Positions 1 to 10,769 of a stretch of 21,325 nucleotides of DNA are shown here, piece after piece. How positions within the stretch are numbered: position 1 is the stretch's first letter; every line of letters begins with the position of its first letter. The translations under genes were made by a program, and so were the position numbers. Below the pieces are notes generated by a model. The model was not told the DNA's origin. It was given only the letters and a program-made list of their open reading frames with translations, and searched no databases. Source of the stretch: Chara braunii (Eukaryota > Streptophyta > Charophyceae > Charales > Characeae); NCBI GenBank assembly GCA_003427395.1, contig BFEA01000283.1:555567-576891 (forward strand), read 5' to 3'.

Positions 1-837
1 CGTCCGACTAAGAAATCTTCAAGAAGCACATAAATAAATAGAGGGGTCTTCCTTCTTCACTTAACCCCGTCCCTCAATTAACCCTTAATACGCTGGCCCC
101 TTGGGCTATGCGAACTTCCAAAATAGGTACACATATATTTTTATACGCATACAAGGGGGATAAGTATGTGATGATCACTTCTCACAGTCACAGTGGAGCT
201 CCTCACAACCATATGTATATGTGTGATCGCAGGAAGTAAAACCCAAAATCCGAACCACAGAACATACCTGCAATCACATCAAGAGTCAAACAACATCTAC
301 GCATTACACGGAGTCCACCTCAACCACTCTCTTTACTCATACCCCTTGCTTTAGCCATGCAAGCCCCAACCTCCTGTCCAACCAACCAAAAGTAAATACT
401 CAGTACCTTTGTTAAATGGTCATTCAATAAAAGTCCGGGTGAAACCTTAAAAAAATAATAAAATCACCAGGGCTAAAGCCTTTTAGGTTGAGTATTGAGG
501 GCGAGTTGGAATTGAGTCGTAAACCGACGAATCGGCAATGGACTTGTTATCAGCGATAATAGAAGGTGATCCTTGTGGGATCAAAGCTGAATCTAGTCCA
601 AAAAAAATCCTGAATCGAATTGTTCAAAGAAGGACCTGTAACACGAAACAGACCAATGTCCTGACTAAACTTATAAGCGCACAAGGAATAATCTTCATAC
701 CCTGTTCTTACATAAATCCTCCTGAGAACCAAGCCTAAGTCTATCCCTGCGCACGTGCCCAAGAAAAAAAGCAGACCTTTGGCATCATCTTCCCTACCCA
801 GGGTGGATCGCCAGAATCGCCACCTGTCAAAATATAA

Positions 838-1150
838 TCTAACTCCTCTAAATTAAAAAAATTTCGGTAGCGCTTCCCGTAGGAAAAGTGTCATCGCAAA
901 ATTTATACTAAGTTAAGTTCAGAATCTAAAGTGACTTCGACTTTTCAAAGTCTAATTTTGTCTAACTCCTTCAATTAACAAAAATTTAGGCAGCACTCTC
1001 TTTAGAAAAGGAGATGTTCTAGATTTCTAGTAAGCCAAAAAATCAGAAAAATTACATTGAAAAAAACAAAGTCTGATTAACTCATTGGTTTTGTAGAAAT
1101 TTCGGCAGCCCTTCCCGTAGAGAAAGTGGCTTACCAAGATTTATACAATG
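838..1150. repeat. Three imperfect tandem modules (about 115 bp) inside the 3' LTR
   Basis: Three successive units begin near 838, 960 and 1073. Each starts with a TAACTCC-like string, followed by AT-rich sequence, then AATTT(C/A)GGCAGC and a CCCGTAG-AAAG-like string, and ends near CAAAGTCT. The middle unit is the most diverged. The equivalent triplet is present in the right LTR, so the duplication predates insertion of this copy. Confidence 0.7.
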
Positions 1151-1438
1151 CCAAGTATAACAAAAGATCCCAAAAAATGCAAAAATTGACCTAAGTAAAA
1201 TAAACTTAGCTTAGAAAATGCAGGAATAAAAACTAACTCCTATGACTCTAGCACGTGGCGAACAACTAAAGCAACTACCTATCAAACTGAATATCAGACT
1301 AAGTAGCAGCCTCTCTCAGTCTCATGCAGGCCAAACCACAAAGGTAAGTACTCTCACCATCCCCACGTCATCCTAGACAAACAGTAGTTCGTAATCTTTC
1401 AATGATTTATCCCTTTATACCCAGCTCACGTAGGGCAT

Positions 1439-1478
1439 AAAGCTAGACCACCCAAACTTATGGAACATGTCTCGCTCT
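1439..1478 (-). other. Conserved-loop stem-loop, copy 1 (3' LTR)
   Basis: The arms are 1439-1448 and 1469-1478, and the loop 1449-1468 reads cacccaaacttatggaacat on the plus strand. The four pairs next to the loop (AGAC/GTCT) are intact. Outer pairs have one or two mismatches compared with the perfect ten-pair arm of the same site in the right LTR. Confidence 0.75.
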
Positions 1479-1535
1479 GCCATGAAGTATACACAAACAT
1501 AGGGCACAACAACTTTTCTCTTTTTTGGGCATGTA

Positions 1536-1551
1536 ACTAGGCCACCCTAGT
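1536..1551. repeat. Small perfect inverted repeat in LTR
   Basis: ACTAGG (1536-1541), a 4-base loop ccac, then CCTAGT (1546-1551). The same structure is at 15536-15551 in the right LTR. The ccac loop resembles the start of the conserved 20-nt loop of the neighbouring stem-loops, so this could be a collapsed copy. That is a guess. Confidence 0.5.
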
Positions 1552-1651
1552 CGCTCTGAACTGTTTAGATATCCCAACTTTATATAATTGTCTGCACTTA
1601 GTCTTTTAAGGTAACATATAATTGAGCCGATCATCGTCAGCTAAAAACTCA

Positions 1652-1665
1652 GTCTACCCCTTCGT
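1652..1665 (-). other. Candidate polypurine tract next to the 3' LTR
   Basis: On the minus strand this reads acgaaggggtagac and lies immediately 5' of the TG that starts the left LTR copy. Purine-rich sequence at this position is expected for the plus-strand primer of an LTR retrotransposon. The tract is short and interrupted by pyrimidines, so the call rests mostly on position. Confidence 0.5.
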
Positions 1666-1715
1666 ACCCCAATTTTATTTTTAATTCATACTCTCTTCAG
1701 TTGGTGATAAGCTAT

Positions 1716-2131
1716 AGTCAGACCACCCAAACTTATGGAACCCTGTCTAACTAGCCTGTTCATAGATAATATAATAATAAAGTATAGCCAGTTTACAACC
1801 TTCTGGTTCCAGCATGTGCGAGTGTCTCGATCCTCAGGTTCGTTCATTTCTCTCAAAGCCAAAGCAAGAAGAGGTTGAGTCACCCAAACTTATGGAACAT
1901 GCTCAGACCTCCTCGTTTAGGAACTAAAGAAACTGATAAAAACCCAATGTAAACAAGGCGACCAAGCCACCTAAACTTATGGAACATGCTTGGCCCCTAA
2001 AAAGTCAACTACTCTCAGCCCTCACAAGTCAGAGCAACCAGACCACCCAAACTTATGGAAGATGTCTGACTCTCCAAGCAATTCAAAAATAAACATAGCA
2101 CTGAGCCTTCCCAAACTTATGGAACTGGCCC
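1716..2131 (-). repeat. Array of five conserved-loop stem-loops at the 3' end of the internal region
   Basis: Loops lie at 1724-1744, 1881-1900, 1968-1987, 2044-2063 and 2108-2126, all variants of cacccaaacttatggaacat on the plus strand. Flanking arms differ between copies but pair with each other: AGTCAGAC/GTCTAACT (one mismatch), TTGAG/CTCAG followed by GAGG/CCTC across a bulge, CCAAGC/GCTTGG, CAGAC/GTCTG, and GCC/GGC. Inside the loop CCA and TGG can pair around AACTTA. Spacing shrinks from 158 to about 66 bp. In the element's sense RNA (minus strand) these would be repeated hairpins just upstream of the 3' LTR. Function is unknown; packaging, 3'-end processing or a nested hairpin insertion are all possible. 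Confidence 0.8.
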
Positions 2132-5100
2132 ATCCTTTGGTTGACCCAGTCAAACACATGCAACACCGCCTTTCTCCTATCCTACCCCCAGGTGCAACTC
2201 CACAATCTGCTTTCAATCAGACAATGAAACTGAAACTGACATTGCACATACCTTCCTTTATTAAGTCTGGTTTATATCCTGAAGTCAAACAGAAAGTCAA
2301 AGTAAAGGGGCATGCAATATACTCAGTCAACTCATATGGAATACAGATAAGGGTTATACCGGGTTTATAGAGAGGGAGTAAAGGTTAACTTTTGGTTTCC
2401 TGCCTCCAGAACTCCTCCTGAGTTCCGGCAGAGCTCCCGCATTCGGTGGGATGACTCCCCACAGAGTCTTGTTGTAGTCCTACGGGTTGCAATCCCGCCT
2501 ACCGCCTTCCTTTCAGAACAGGACTAGACTTAGAGTAAGAAGGGAAGAAGATAAGGCGTCTGAGACTCTCGAGATACAAGAAGGGGACAACTCAACTCTT
2601 CGGAGAGGGCCTTGATACCTTCAATCGCCTAAGGGCCCCGCAATGATGGCCAACTAGTAACAACTTGGTCAACTTCTGAAGTCCACTCGTCAAAGTCAAT
2701 CCTCTGTCGATCTCTTAGCTGGCAGCAATACCCTTCCTTCCCAAACTCAGTCAACCCTCTAAGTCCAATCATTGCTGCACAAAAGGCTGTAGCAGACATC
2801 AACCGGTTGTGGTGGTATGCAGTAGCGTACCGCAGCCAACAGTAGGCAGCAGCAATAGCAGTCATCAGTAGCTAGCCACAGCTTGTGACCCGTCAACAGT
2901 CGCGGCAGCAGCTTGCACATCAATCAAACGCAGCAGTGGGTCCACAATACACATCAGTATAGATCAACAGGTCCGGAGTACACAACAGTCAGCCAAAATA
3001 CGCATCGGTATACCCGTAATATGCGGCAGCATGGCACAACGTGCAGCAGCCAGCCATAGTCAGCAGGTGCAGCGGCAGTACACAGCGGCGGTTAACAGCA
3101 ACAGTAACAGTCCGTGCCTAGTCCGCTACAGTTCGTGCACGGCCGCAGCAGCGGTTCGTGCATAGATGCAGCAACCGTGCATAATCAATCGGAAGCAGCA
3201 ACCACGCAGAGTCAACCACTGTAGGAGTTTGCCCAGTCAATCAACAATTCGAAGTGGTTGCCTGATCACGGTAGTATCTAGACTCCCATAGCGGTAATTA
3301 GCGAGACCTCGGAGCCTTCAGGCTGTTAGCTCCTTACCCTCTATTGGCTGATCATCCAACCGTCCCTCCAAGTAGTTGGTCATTGCTAAGAGGGCTCCTA
3401 CGTAGCTATTCAGCAGCCTGGAGCATCGTTCGTAGGCGGAGCTAACCAGTCAACTCAGTTCACCGCTCGATAACTACCATGCACCACCATCCCCATCACT
3501 CTGCATTACAGGCCTTGGTTNGCNGGNAGTACATCAGTAGAGGGGGCCTGCTGGTCAACTGTTTCCTGCCTCGTGAGCTAGTATCCACTGTCTCGCAACC
3601 TGCGGGACCTCTCAGTCTGTGTTTTCGGGCAGGTAGGAGGCATAACTCGCCCCTTTTTTACCCTCTCCCCTCAGATGATACGCGCCGGCCAACGAGTAAG
3701 ACTTCAGCCCGTCAGTCCGCTTCACACCTCTTCCGCTGCTGAGATGGGCAAAAATTGGATGAGTCTTCCACTACAAAGTGGGAAGATACATCGACGACTC
3801 TCCAGCTCGTGCCCCTCTCTTCATCGACCCGCTGAGCAACGCATCGGCCAACAGGTAAGCATCCGACCCTGCAGCTGGGCCCCCTCTACTCACTCCGATA
3901 GGCCAAGCGAAACTCCAAATGAATCTTTCGCTAGAGTATGGAAAGATACACTCCCCCGTAATTGCGTCTCCCTCCTGGGCGCAGGCTTCCGCGTCACCTT
4001 TGGCCAAACCACCAACCCATCAGCAGAACTAACAGTGACATTATGTTCGTACCGCCATCAAACCCCAATATCGAGCTCTGGTTCGCTCGATGTCGTTGAA
4101 TATCGAGTGAGTTACTTATTTCTTCTTCCTTCATAGCCATGGGTCCAGCAGCTCAGCGCACCCTTTTTCTTTTCTTTCCGCCCTTCTACTGACTTTCTCC
4201 TCAATCTAACTTCATCATCTAGTTCGCCTTGTCTCAAAACCCCTATCTACCATCTTTCCCGGACCGGTTTCATTATGAATCGGTCGAGAAAAGCCTTTTC
4301 CACCCTCGTTGTTCACCATCTCCCTGGTCCTCCTCTATTTCAGCGCACAACTTTTCTCGCTAACTTCCTAATCCTTTCACCTAACACTTAAACTAACAGG
4401 CTCATACGATTTGCCCGGGGCCAAAACATCGGGACGGTATCCTCCCCCTCCCGATTCCGCTAAGAATCGAGAGAGCGATGCCTCCCATACTCCGCCCGAC
4501 TCCTTCTCCATAGCTCCGCCATCCTCCACTCACCTTGTATGCACCCAGCGTGAAGTCCGCCCAGGTTCACTCGCTATTCTTCTTTTCTTCTTTGTAACTT
4601 TGCCCGGCTCCCGGCCTGTCCCTTCATGCCCGCTTTGCGTTCCCCCGCTACCTGCCTTGGAGCTGCTATGCTACGGCTAACGCAGCGCTGAATGTCTCAT
4701 CCCGCCTAGCTCCCGCTCGTTCCTTTTCCGACCAGGCCGCTCCCTAACAGCGCCCAGTGGTGGGAGACCCCGTAGCGGACCGATCTACTGTCCGCCGCGC
4801 AGCAGGGGAGTGCCAGAAGAGAATAAACTTCCAAACTGTCCGATTCGATTGCTTCCTTTGCCAGCTATACCTAGTCCGGCTACCGCCCTGCATCAGCGCC
4901 ACTGCTAAACACCTTAGGGAACTTCTACTGGCCCGCTCTGCTCAAGCAGAGCTATCCCCTCTCGGGTCCCCGACAGGCGGCCCGCACATGAATGGCGTTA
5001 GGCCTAGGGCGCAGGTCTGCTGCCTTGGTGCGCTTGTTCTAAGCAACGACGTGCTAGAGGATTTTCGCTAGCATCCAGAACGCGCGGACCCACCAAACGG

Positions 5101-6263
5101 GGCGTGCATTCAAGCTCCTCGACTACCATGATGGCCACTACTTCCGATGCCGCGTCTGGATCTAAGAGCTTCGGTGCAAAAATAATAACAGTACACCCAT
5201 AAATAATAAAAAACACTTTGAAGCTTTTGCCCACTAGAAGAGAGTGAATCGAGGAGAGGAGAAAACGCCAGCACCGCTCCGACGCTGCCGACGACAAAAC
5301 CAAAAAGGGGAGGGGTTAGCCCCGTCGCCCTCATCCCTCCAGTTCTTTCATACCGCTCTGATGTCCTCAAGCCGTTGCTTGCTGACTTCGATCCCTGAAT
5401 CTTCCTGATGAAAGTCCGACGCCGTAACTAATAGTGTTAGGGCCGAGTCTGGGTCCAACTCTGACGGACGCCTAAATAAACGGACATCGTGCGACGCGCG
5501 GGCCTACCGAAAACACTTCAAGGCCTCCTTGTCATTGATGTCGTCCTTCGCACGTATGCACAAGTCACCGGTAGGTGCACCAATCAAACGACAAAAATCT
5601 ATTTAATAAGAGTTAAATAAAAAATAAAAAATTTGGTCGCCACCCACGTCGGCTCTTCTGTCATCAAGGATAAAAAGAGATCATGTGTGCCTTAAGTTTA
5701 CGCGCCCACACACTCTCTACTGTAGTTAATCATCTAGTCAAACATCAACCATAGATTAAATCGCGCCTCGCGCAGTATACTTGAATTTTAAATCAAACTT
5801 ATTTATATCGTTTGTAAAGACTAGGGTGGATACCCTTGTAAGGGTATTCGCACCGACAACTCACCGGACCATATTAAGCGACGTCCCCGTCGCTTCGCAA
5901 GATCAAAAAGCTATAAGCTCGTCCAAAACTCCAAATGTTGACGAGAAAGGAACCAATCTGATTAGCCAACAGACTCAGGGTTGAGGCCTCCAACAATCCA
6001 AACCCTTACAAGTATATGCTGCAAGGATTCTAACTCGGGTCTCCATTGTCCCACACTAGAACGCAGGTATACTGGACATACGTACTACAACATAAGTTCC
6101 AGCGGCCCCTCTCAACTGTCCTCTCCCCTTCGTCCTAGACAAACGTCGACTTGTCGTTAAGTGTCCTTAGTCTCTACCCTGCAAGCAGGGCCATAACCGA
6201 GGACGCCGGCCCCAACCGAGACCTCAGAAAGCATTCTCACCCTCCTCCACTAATTCTCACAAT

Positions 6264-6306
<43 letters not shown>

Positions 6307-8250
6307 TACACACACCTCGTACAGTCTAGTACAGGACGACTAGGTCTCCATCTTGGCCCACCGTAGTTTGGGTGATCGTGCCAAGTCTACGGCCCACCGC
6401 GTTTGTTATTTTAGCGGTAGTGCCCTCGCAGGTTGCGCCACGATAGACTTTTTCTCTTGATAAGCGTTCAGTCAGGACTCAGAAAAGACTCGACTCCTAT
6501 CCCACGCGCCCCGTGGCAGGTAAAACCCTCCTGGGTGGCTACACCCCTTTAAGTTTTTACCCCTTTTGGCGAGACGTGGGCCCGCTGCTAGGTTGCGCCG
6601 GTCAGCAGCCAATACTAGGGGTTGCGCCCTAGGGATGCTAAACTTTACCGTTAGCTTGGTATTATCATAAATGCTCAGGATTTAGCACAAGCGGCTGGAC
6701 GGTGTGTCGCAACGATACAATTGCGGGACTACACAAAGGTCGGTCACACATAAAAGGCATTTACGAACCCTCTATGTGTCGACACAGAGGAAACACGACA
6801 ACCTCTCCACTATCGCAAAACAGAATCACCTCCAGGTCCGCAAGGTCGTGGCCCCCCTACTTGATCAGGGCAAAAAAAACACACATCCCGAAACATCCCC
6901 CGATGAAGCTTTTTGTGACATTTACAAAAATTTCACCAATGGGCAAGCGAAACTGTGGTCCTCCTCGTCAGACTTTATCATCCAAAACCAACTTACCATG
7001 CCATTAAATCTATTTACTCCCTTCTCATACGAAGGAAGTCTCTCTCAATAGGTCTCCCAGTCATCCCTTCTCTGTTTAGGATGAACTCTCACGCGACCTT
7101 TCATTAAAACATCTCCCCTCTCTGAAGATGAGTCTTCCAATAAGCACAAGACCACCTTCCCACTTGAAGGCGTCTCAACCATAAAGCAACTCAAACTTGA
7201 AAGACCAACTTATGGGTCCTTGTCACAACTTAATTAGTAAACATTCGACACGGTAAGCGCTCGAGTCTCAAAAGACCCATAAATCCCTTAGGATTCTCAC
7301 ACTTTCACAAAAACAGACTGCACTCCCTCTCCTTATACCCGACCCTATCATCCGACCGTGTGCAGATCGCACGAGTATACCGAAGAGTAGACAGTTCACA
7401 TTCATTCACATTTACAAAATACACAGTACACGAGATTTTTCCCATATATCTTTCACCCAAAGTCACCATACATCAGGATAAAACCACACATGTGAGAGTG
7501 ATTGTGATCGTCATATACAAGGTGATAGTCTTAGATAAAGTCTCAACACAAATATACACTCCGGAATGTAATATCCTAACTCAAAGCGAACCAAAATGGT
7601 CTTGAATTACATATATACACATAGAATTGAACAATCTCAACTGAAGCTGATACCGATATCACACAAGAATCAAAGTCTCCCTGACCAGAGCTAAAACTGA
7701 AATAGTCTTAATCAGGGCGTAATCGCATCCCTCAAACCGGGGGGATCTAAGTAATTCAAGACATATCTAAGTAACCAAGCAACACAACAAATCACTCATA
7801 CACAAGTCTCACATACTACATTTGGAGGTTAGAGAGTCGACCTCACACACGCCGATGTCTCCTCCTAAGTCTCTCATACCTCTCACATATGCACAATCAC
7901 CCTTACCTTGACACGAAATAGGTCCCATCCTTTCTCCTCTCAACGATAGGACAAGTGAAGTAAGCCTTTGTAATAATATTCTAAAAACCACTCCTTATTT
8001 TATCCGTAGGAGACATTCCCATGACGTATGTCGAGTCAATTCTAACACATCTCACATATATAGTTGTTCTATTGGGGTTTCTCCCGTTTACAACTCGGGT
8101 TGTCTTACCAGACCATTATTACGAAGCCCTTTCCCTTTGTACCCTGTGCCTATTTACCGCAGTTACATAATTGGGATTTTTTCCTTATACTTGTAGTCTA
8201 CTCAAATTTTCAGGCCCTTCTCACACAACCCTTCTTCTTGACAACTACAT
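2132..8250. other. 3' internal region of the retrotransposon, no recognisable genes
   Basis: Where autonomous Gypsy elements carry pol, I see only short, unconvincing ORFs on both strands. Visible content: a CAG/CAGCAG-rich stretch (about 2800-3220), pyrimidine-rich plus-strand sequence (about 3600-4700), ambiguous bases at 3521-3527, an (AT)18 run, an 8-bp palindrome at 5830-5847 (ATACCCTT, GT, AAGGGTAT), and three GGTTGCGCC strings between 6431 and 6630. Minus-strand ORFs of 78-99 residues at 2629-2865 and 5004-5303 have no recognisable domain. Decayed pol too degenerate to see by eye cannot be excluded. Confidence 0.6.
6267..6302. repeat. (AT)18 microsatellite
   Basis: An uninterrupted AT dinucleotide run, directly visible. 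Confidence 0.95.
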
Positions 8251-9759
8251 TCAGGAGGCAGTGTTCGATGCTCCATCTCGCTGCAAAGCTTTTGTCTGTG
8301 TTCCCCCGGGGATGGTAGGGTCGATATACTCCCCAGCCCTATCGAAAATATCTCCTTCAATATTGGTCCTCATTAGACCACTTGCCTCATCGGCCCTTCG
8401 TTCTCAACAAAACTTCATTATGTGTCCTTCCTTGGCACAATGTCTGCAAATGTTCTTTTCCCAATCTGCTTCTTTTCCTTCAAAGCCACCCCTACTGCCA
8501 CCGCGTCCTCTATTGCCACGTCCTCCATCCCTGCCAACCCTTCCATCTTGCTGCCTTTGACTTCCTCCACTGGCCATGCCGCCTCGCAACACTTGTTGTG
8601 TCAGCGGCTGCAACAGTCCCATAGGCGGAGGTCGAGTCTGGGCTGCAGGCGGCCTAGGCGGTATCATGCTCATCTGCGGGCCCAAACAACTCCCTTGTGC
8701 CTACGACACACATGAATTATACATCGGTCACAGACCCACTTGATAACACGGCGCTCACTGCCCATTTAGTCCCTGCTCAGTCGACAGAGGCCCCTTTTAT
8801 GTTGCTTTGTCCCCCACTTGTTGTGGGGCGGCCGCCACTTGTCGCGAACACTGCCCCTTTTCATTACCTTGGTCTCCCTGGGCTAGGTTTCTCGCTTTCC
8901 TCTGGGTTTTCATTAACTTGGGAGGTTCAGGCTCCTCTTTTTCCTCTGTCATCCTCTTTTCTTTGCATCTCCGAGAGGTATGACCTGCCTTTCCACAACA
9001 ATTACATACCATCTTTGCCTAGCGCTCTCGCTGTCTCCTACTCCTTCGTTCCTACCGACTTGCAATTGTAGATGCTTCCCCGTCAACACGCCTCCTCTTT
9101 GAATCAGATGCACTGATAGGCAGGGCTATGCTAGATTCTTGCTCCTCCTTTACCTCAACCAACTCCTCGCCTTTATCTCTCCCTTGGACGCTAGTCCGCC
9201 TTTTCGAGATTCTTACGAGGAGTGATTTTTGACAACTCCCTCTTGTCTCTTCCTCACCCTGACCAGCCGTCTCACTTGAGGCGCCCTTTGAAGCCTTCCG
9301 TTTGCCTTTCCTGGCTTTATCCAGTCGTATCAACCTCTCTTCCAATACCCCCTCTTGCCTTTGTATACCAGTTAACTCTTCTACTGTTGGTGCGACCTCG
9401 ACTTGTTGCACAGGGCTTCCACTCCGCCGAACCTCTGCTCCATCTTCTGAAAACCTTAGCCTCAAGGTGGTCTCCATCTCATTCCAAGTTCGCGACTTTA
9501 ACATAAAGGTATATGCTTCCTCGCTCAACTCTTCACAGACGAACAGCGGCAACATGCTCCATCTCGCCTTTTCGTCCCACATCTTTGCGAGACTGACGTC
9601 ACGATAGATGTGTAAGAAGACAGACAAACTCCTCCCCTGAAACAACAAGGCTCGAAGGTCTGGAGGCATTGAATCTTGTATTGACTCGCGCAATAACACT
9701 TCAGTAAGGCATGTTCTCCTCCAAAGCAGGATCTTAGCGAAATCACTTTCTTCCGCCAT
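8251..9759 (-). pseudogene. gag: Gag polyprotein pseudogene with two CCHC zinc knuckles
   Basis: One reading frame runs from ATG 9759 to TGA 8253-8251 and is broken by several in-frame stops: TAG 9054-9052, TAG 9021-9019, TAA 8799-8797, TGA 8757-8755, TGA 8730-8728, TAG 8703-8701 and TGA 8406-8404. The N-terminal ~120 residues look like a gag capsid domain (WDEKARW, then a hydrophobic segment and WNEME). A basic linker follows (KARKGKRKASKG). The first knuckle, CNCCGKAGHTSRRC, is at about 8996-8955. A Gly/Arg-rich stretch with RGG-like repeats precedes the second knuckle, CRHCAKEGHIMKFC (about 8448-8407). Coding character continues past the 8406 stop for about 50 codons (IEGDIFDRAGEYIDP, then PGGT) and then ends without entering protease. 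Another frame upstream (PDFRGQSDDLLL near 9810) may be gag's true N-terminus, displaced by a frameshift near 9780. Gag would form the particle and bind RNA; this copy is dead. Confidence 0.85.
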
Positions 9760-10094
9760 GCTGTCAATGCTGGCCTGATACGCATAGCAAGCAATAGATC
9801 ATCAGATTGCCCTCTAAAATCAGGTGAGGGCAAAAATAGTGTTTCTAACATTCAGATTACCCCTCCCCTCTCCCTTATTTACACAATAAGACTTTATGCT
9901 TTAGTCATCCTTATTTTAACTTTAAGGGTACTATGAACAATGTACCTCCCACATTGGCAGAGCTTTCAAGGCTAGTCACAGGCAGATAGTAATTATTATT
10001 ACAAACTTCGCTGACTCTCGCACTTGTACTACATAGTAAGGTGACCGTAGGTGAGTCTTAGAGTGACGCACTTGGCAGAGCATGAAAGTACTCT

Positions 10095-10769
10095 CTATTG
10101 GTTCACTACCGCCCGAATCTCATCCCAATTTGCGGCTCTTTCATCTGGATCATGGGAGCAAGCATATGCATCAACTATATTGATCAAATTCCTCAGTCCT
10201 TGACCATGGGGTAAAACTCTTTCATCCAGATACATGCCATATATTAGCTTGCACGTATAGCGCCCATACTCTCATTCTCGCACTCTCAAAGCAGCTTCCG
10301 TTGCAGCCTCTATTCTCTCCTGTCCCCCGAAACACTTCCCTACCAGAAACTCAGGCAAGACGACTCGCAATGGGGCAGAAGGAAGCCCAAATTCATCGGC
10401 ACGCTTGACTTCTACATGGGTCACAACTCGCTCTTCCCCTTCATGGACCCTTCTTCTTGTCCATTTTGCGGCAACTCCCTCGGCTATTCTTAATGGCCTC
10501 GCAAGCAAGCTCCCGTGCCCAAGTGTCAACTCAACCCCATGCTTGACCCAGAATGAGGAAGATGCGTACAGGGTGACCCTTACGATCGCGCAATCTTCAT
10601 CATCGTTAAAGTCGGACCTGATCCAAGCGAAAATATCCACGTCCATCAATGTGCCCCACCAGGAAGAGATATACTCTCCTTCCTTGACTCTCATTGGCAG
10701 GGATACCTCGAGTCCATCTTCCTTTTTAACGGGCAAGGCCATATTTGGATCTTCCTTTGCATAAGGCAT
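10095..10769 (-). pseudogene. Unrecognised ORF upstream of gag, broken by one TGA
   Basis: The frame starts at ATG 10769 and runs 165 codons to TGA 10274-10272. It then continues in the same frame with protein-like composition (EYGRYTCKLIYGMYLDERV, later DERAANWDEIRAVVNQ) to TAG 10097-10095, about 224 codons in all. The sequence is mixed charged and hydrophobic, with WWGTLMDVDIFAWIRSDF near residues 37-55 and a basic KWTRRRVHEGEER segment in the middle. No transmembrane segment, zinc finger or catalytic motif is evident. It lies between the primer-binding site and gag, in the same orientation but a different frame, about 340 bp before the gag ATG. It could be an extra ORF of the element, a 5' exon of gag, or a captured gene. 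I do not recognise the family. Confidence 0.55.

Larger units (their letters stand above)
1..1651 (-). repeat. 3' LTR of the retrotransposon, partial
   Basis: This region aligns with 13999-15652 throughout, with only small indels (the offset drifts from 13998 to 14000). It ends in ...CTCA at 1651, giving a TG start on the minus strand, and similarity to the right copy stops there. Roughly 950 bases present at 13043-13998 in the right copy lie beyond the window edge. It contains a triplicated module of about 115 bp (838-1150), a 6-bp palindrome at 1536-1551 and one copy of the conserved stem-loop (1439-1478). Short ORFs in it are not conserved as protein between the two LTRs. Confidence 0.85.

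Noticed and set aside
550-762. 70-codon ORF present in both LTRs (also 14548-14760)
   Set aside because: Amino-acid differences and stop positions look no better conserved than the surrounding LTR DNA; no domain seen.
1439-2131. CRISPR-like array from regularly reappearing 20-mers
   Set aside because: Spacing is irregular (275 to about 66 bp), the context is a eukaryotic retroelement, and repeat-flanking arms are mutually complementary.
1990-2370. 126-codon plus-strand ORF
   Set aside because: It runs through the repeated stem-loops, so its periodic sequence comes from the array; it is also antisense to the element.
5004-5370. Two overlapping minus-strand ORFs with hydrophobic stretches
   Set aside because: They lie in the internal region where pol would be, but no protease, RT or integrase motif is visible and neither frame stands out.
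6431-6630. Three GGTTGCGCC strings
   Set aside because: Too short and irregularly spaced to claim a repeat family.
9525-9851. Alternative frame overlapping the gag start
   Set aside because: Beyond its first ~25 codons it is a shadow of gag; the early part may be gag's displaced N-terminus and is noted there.
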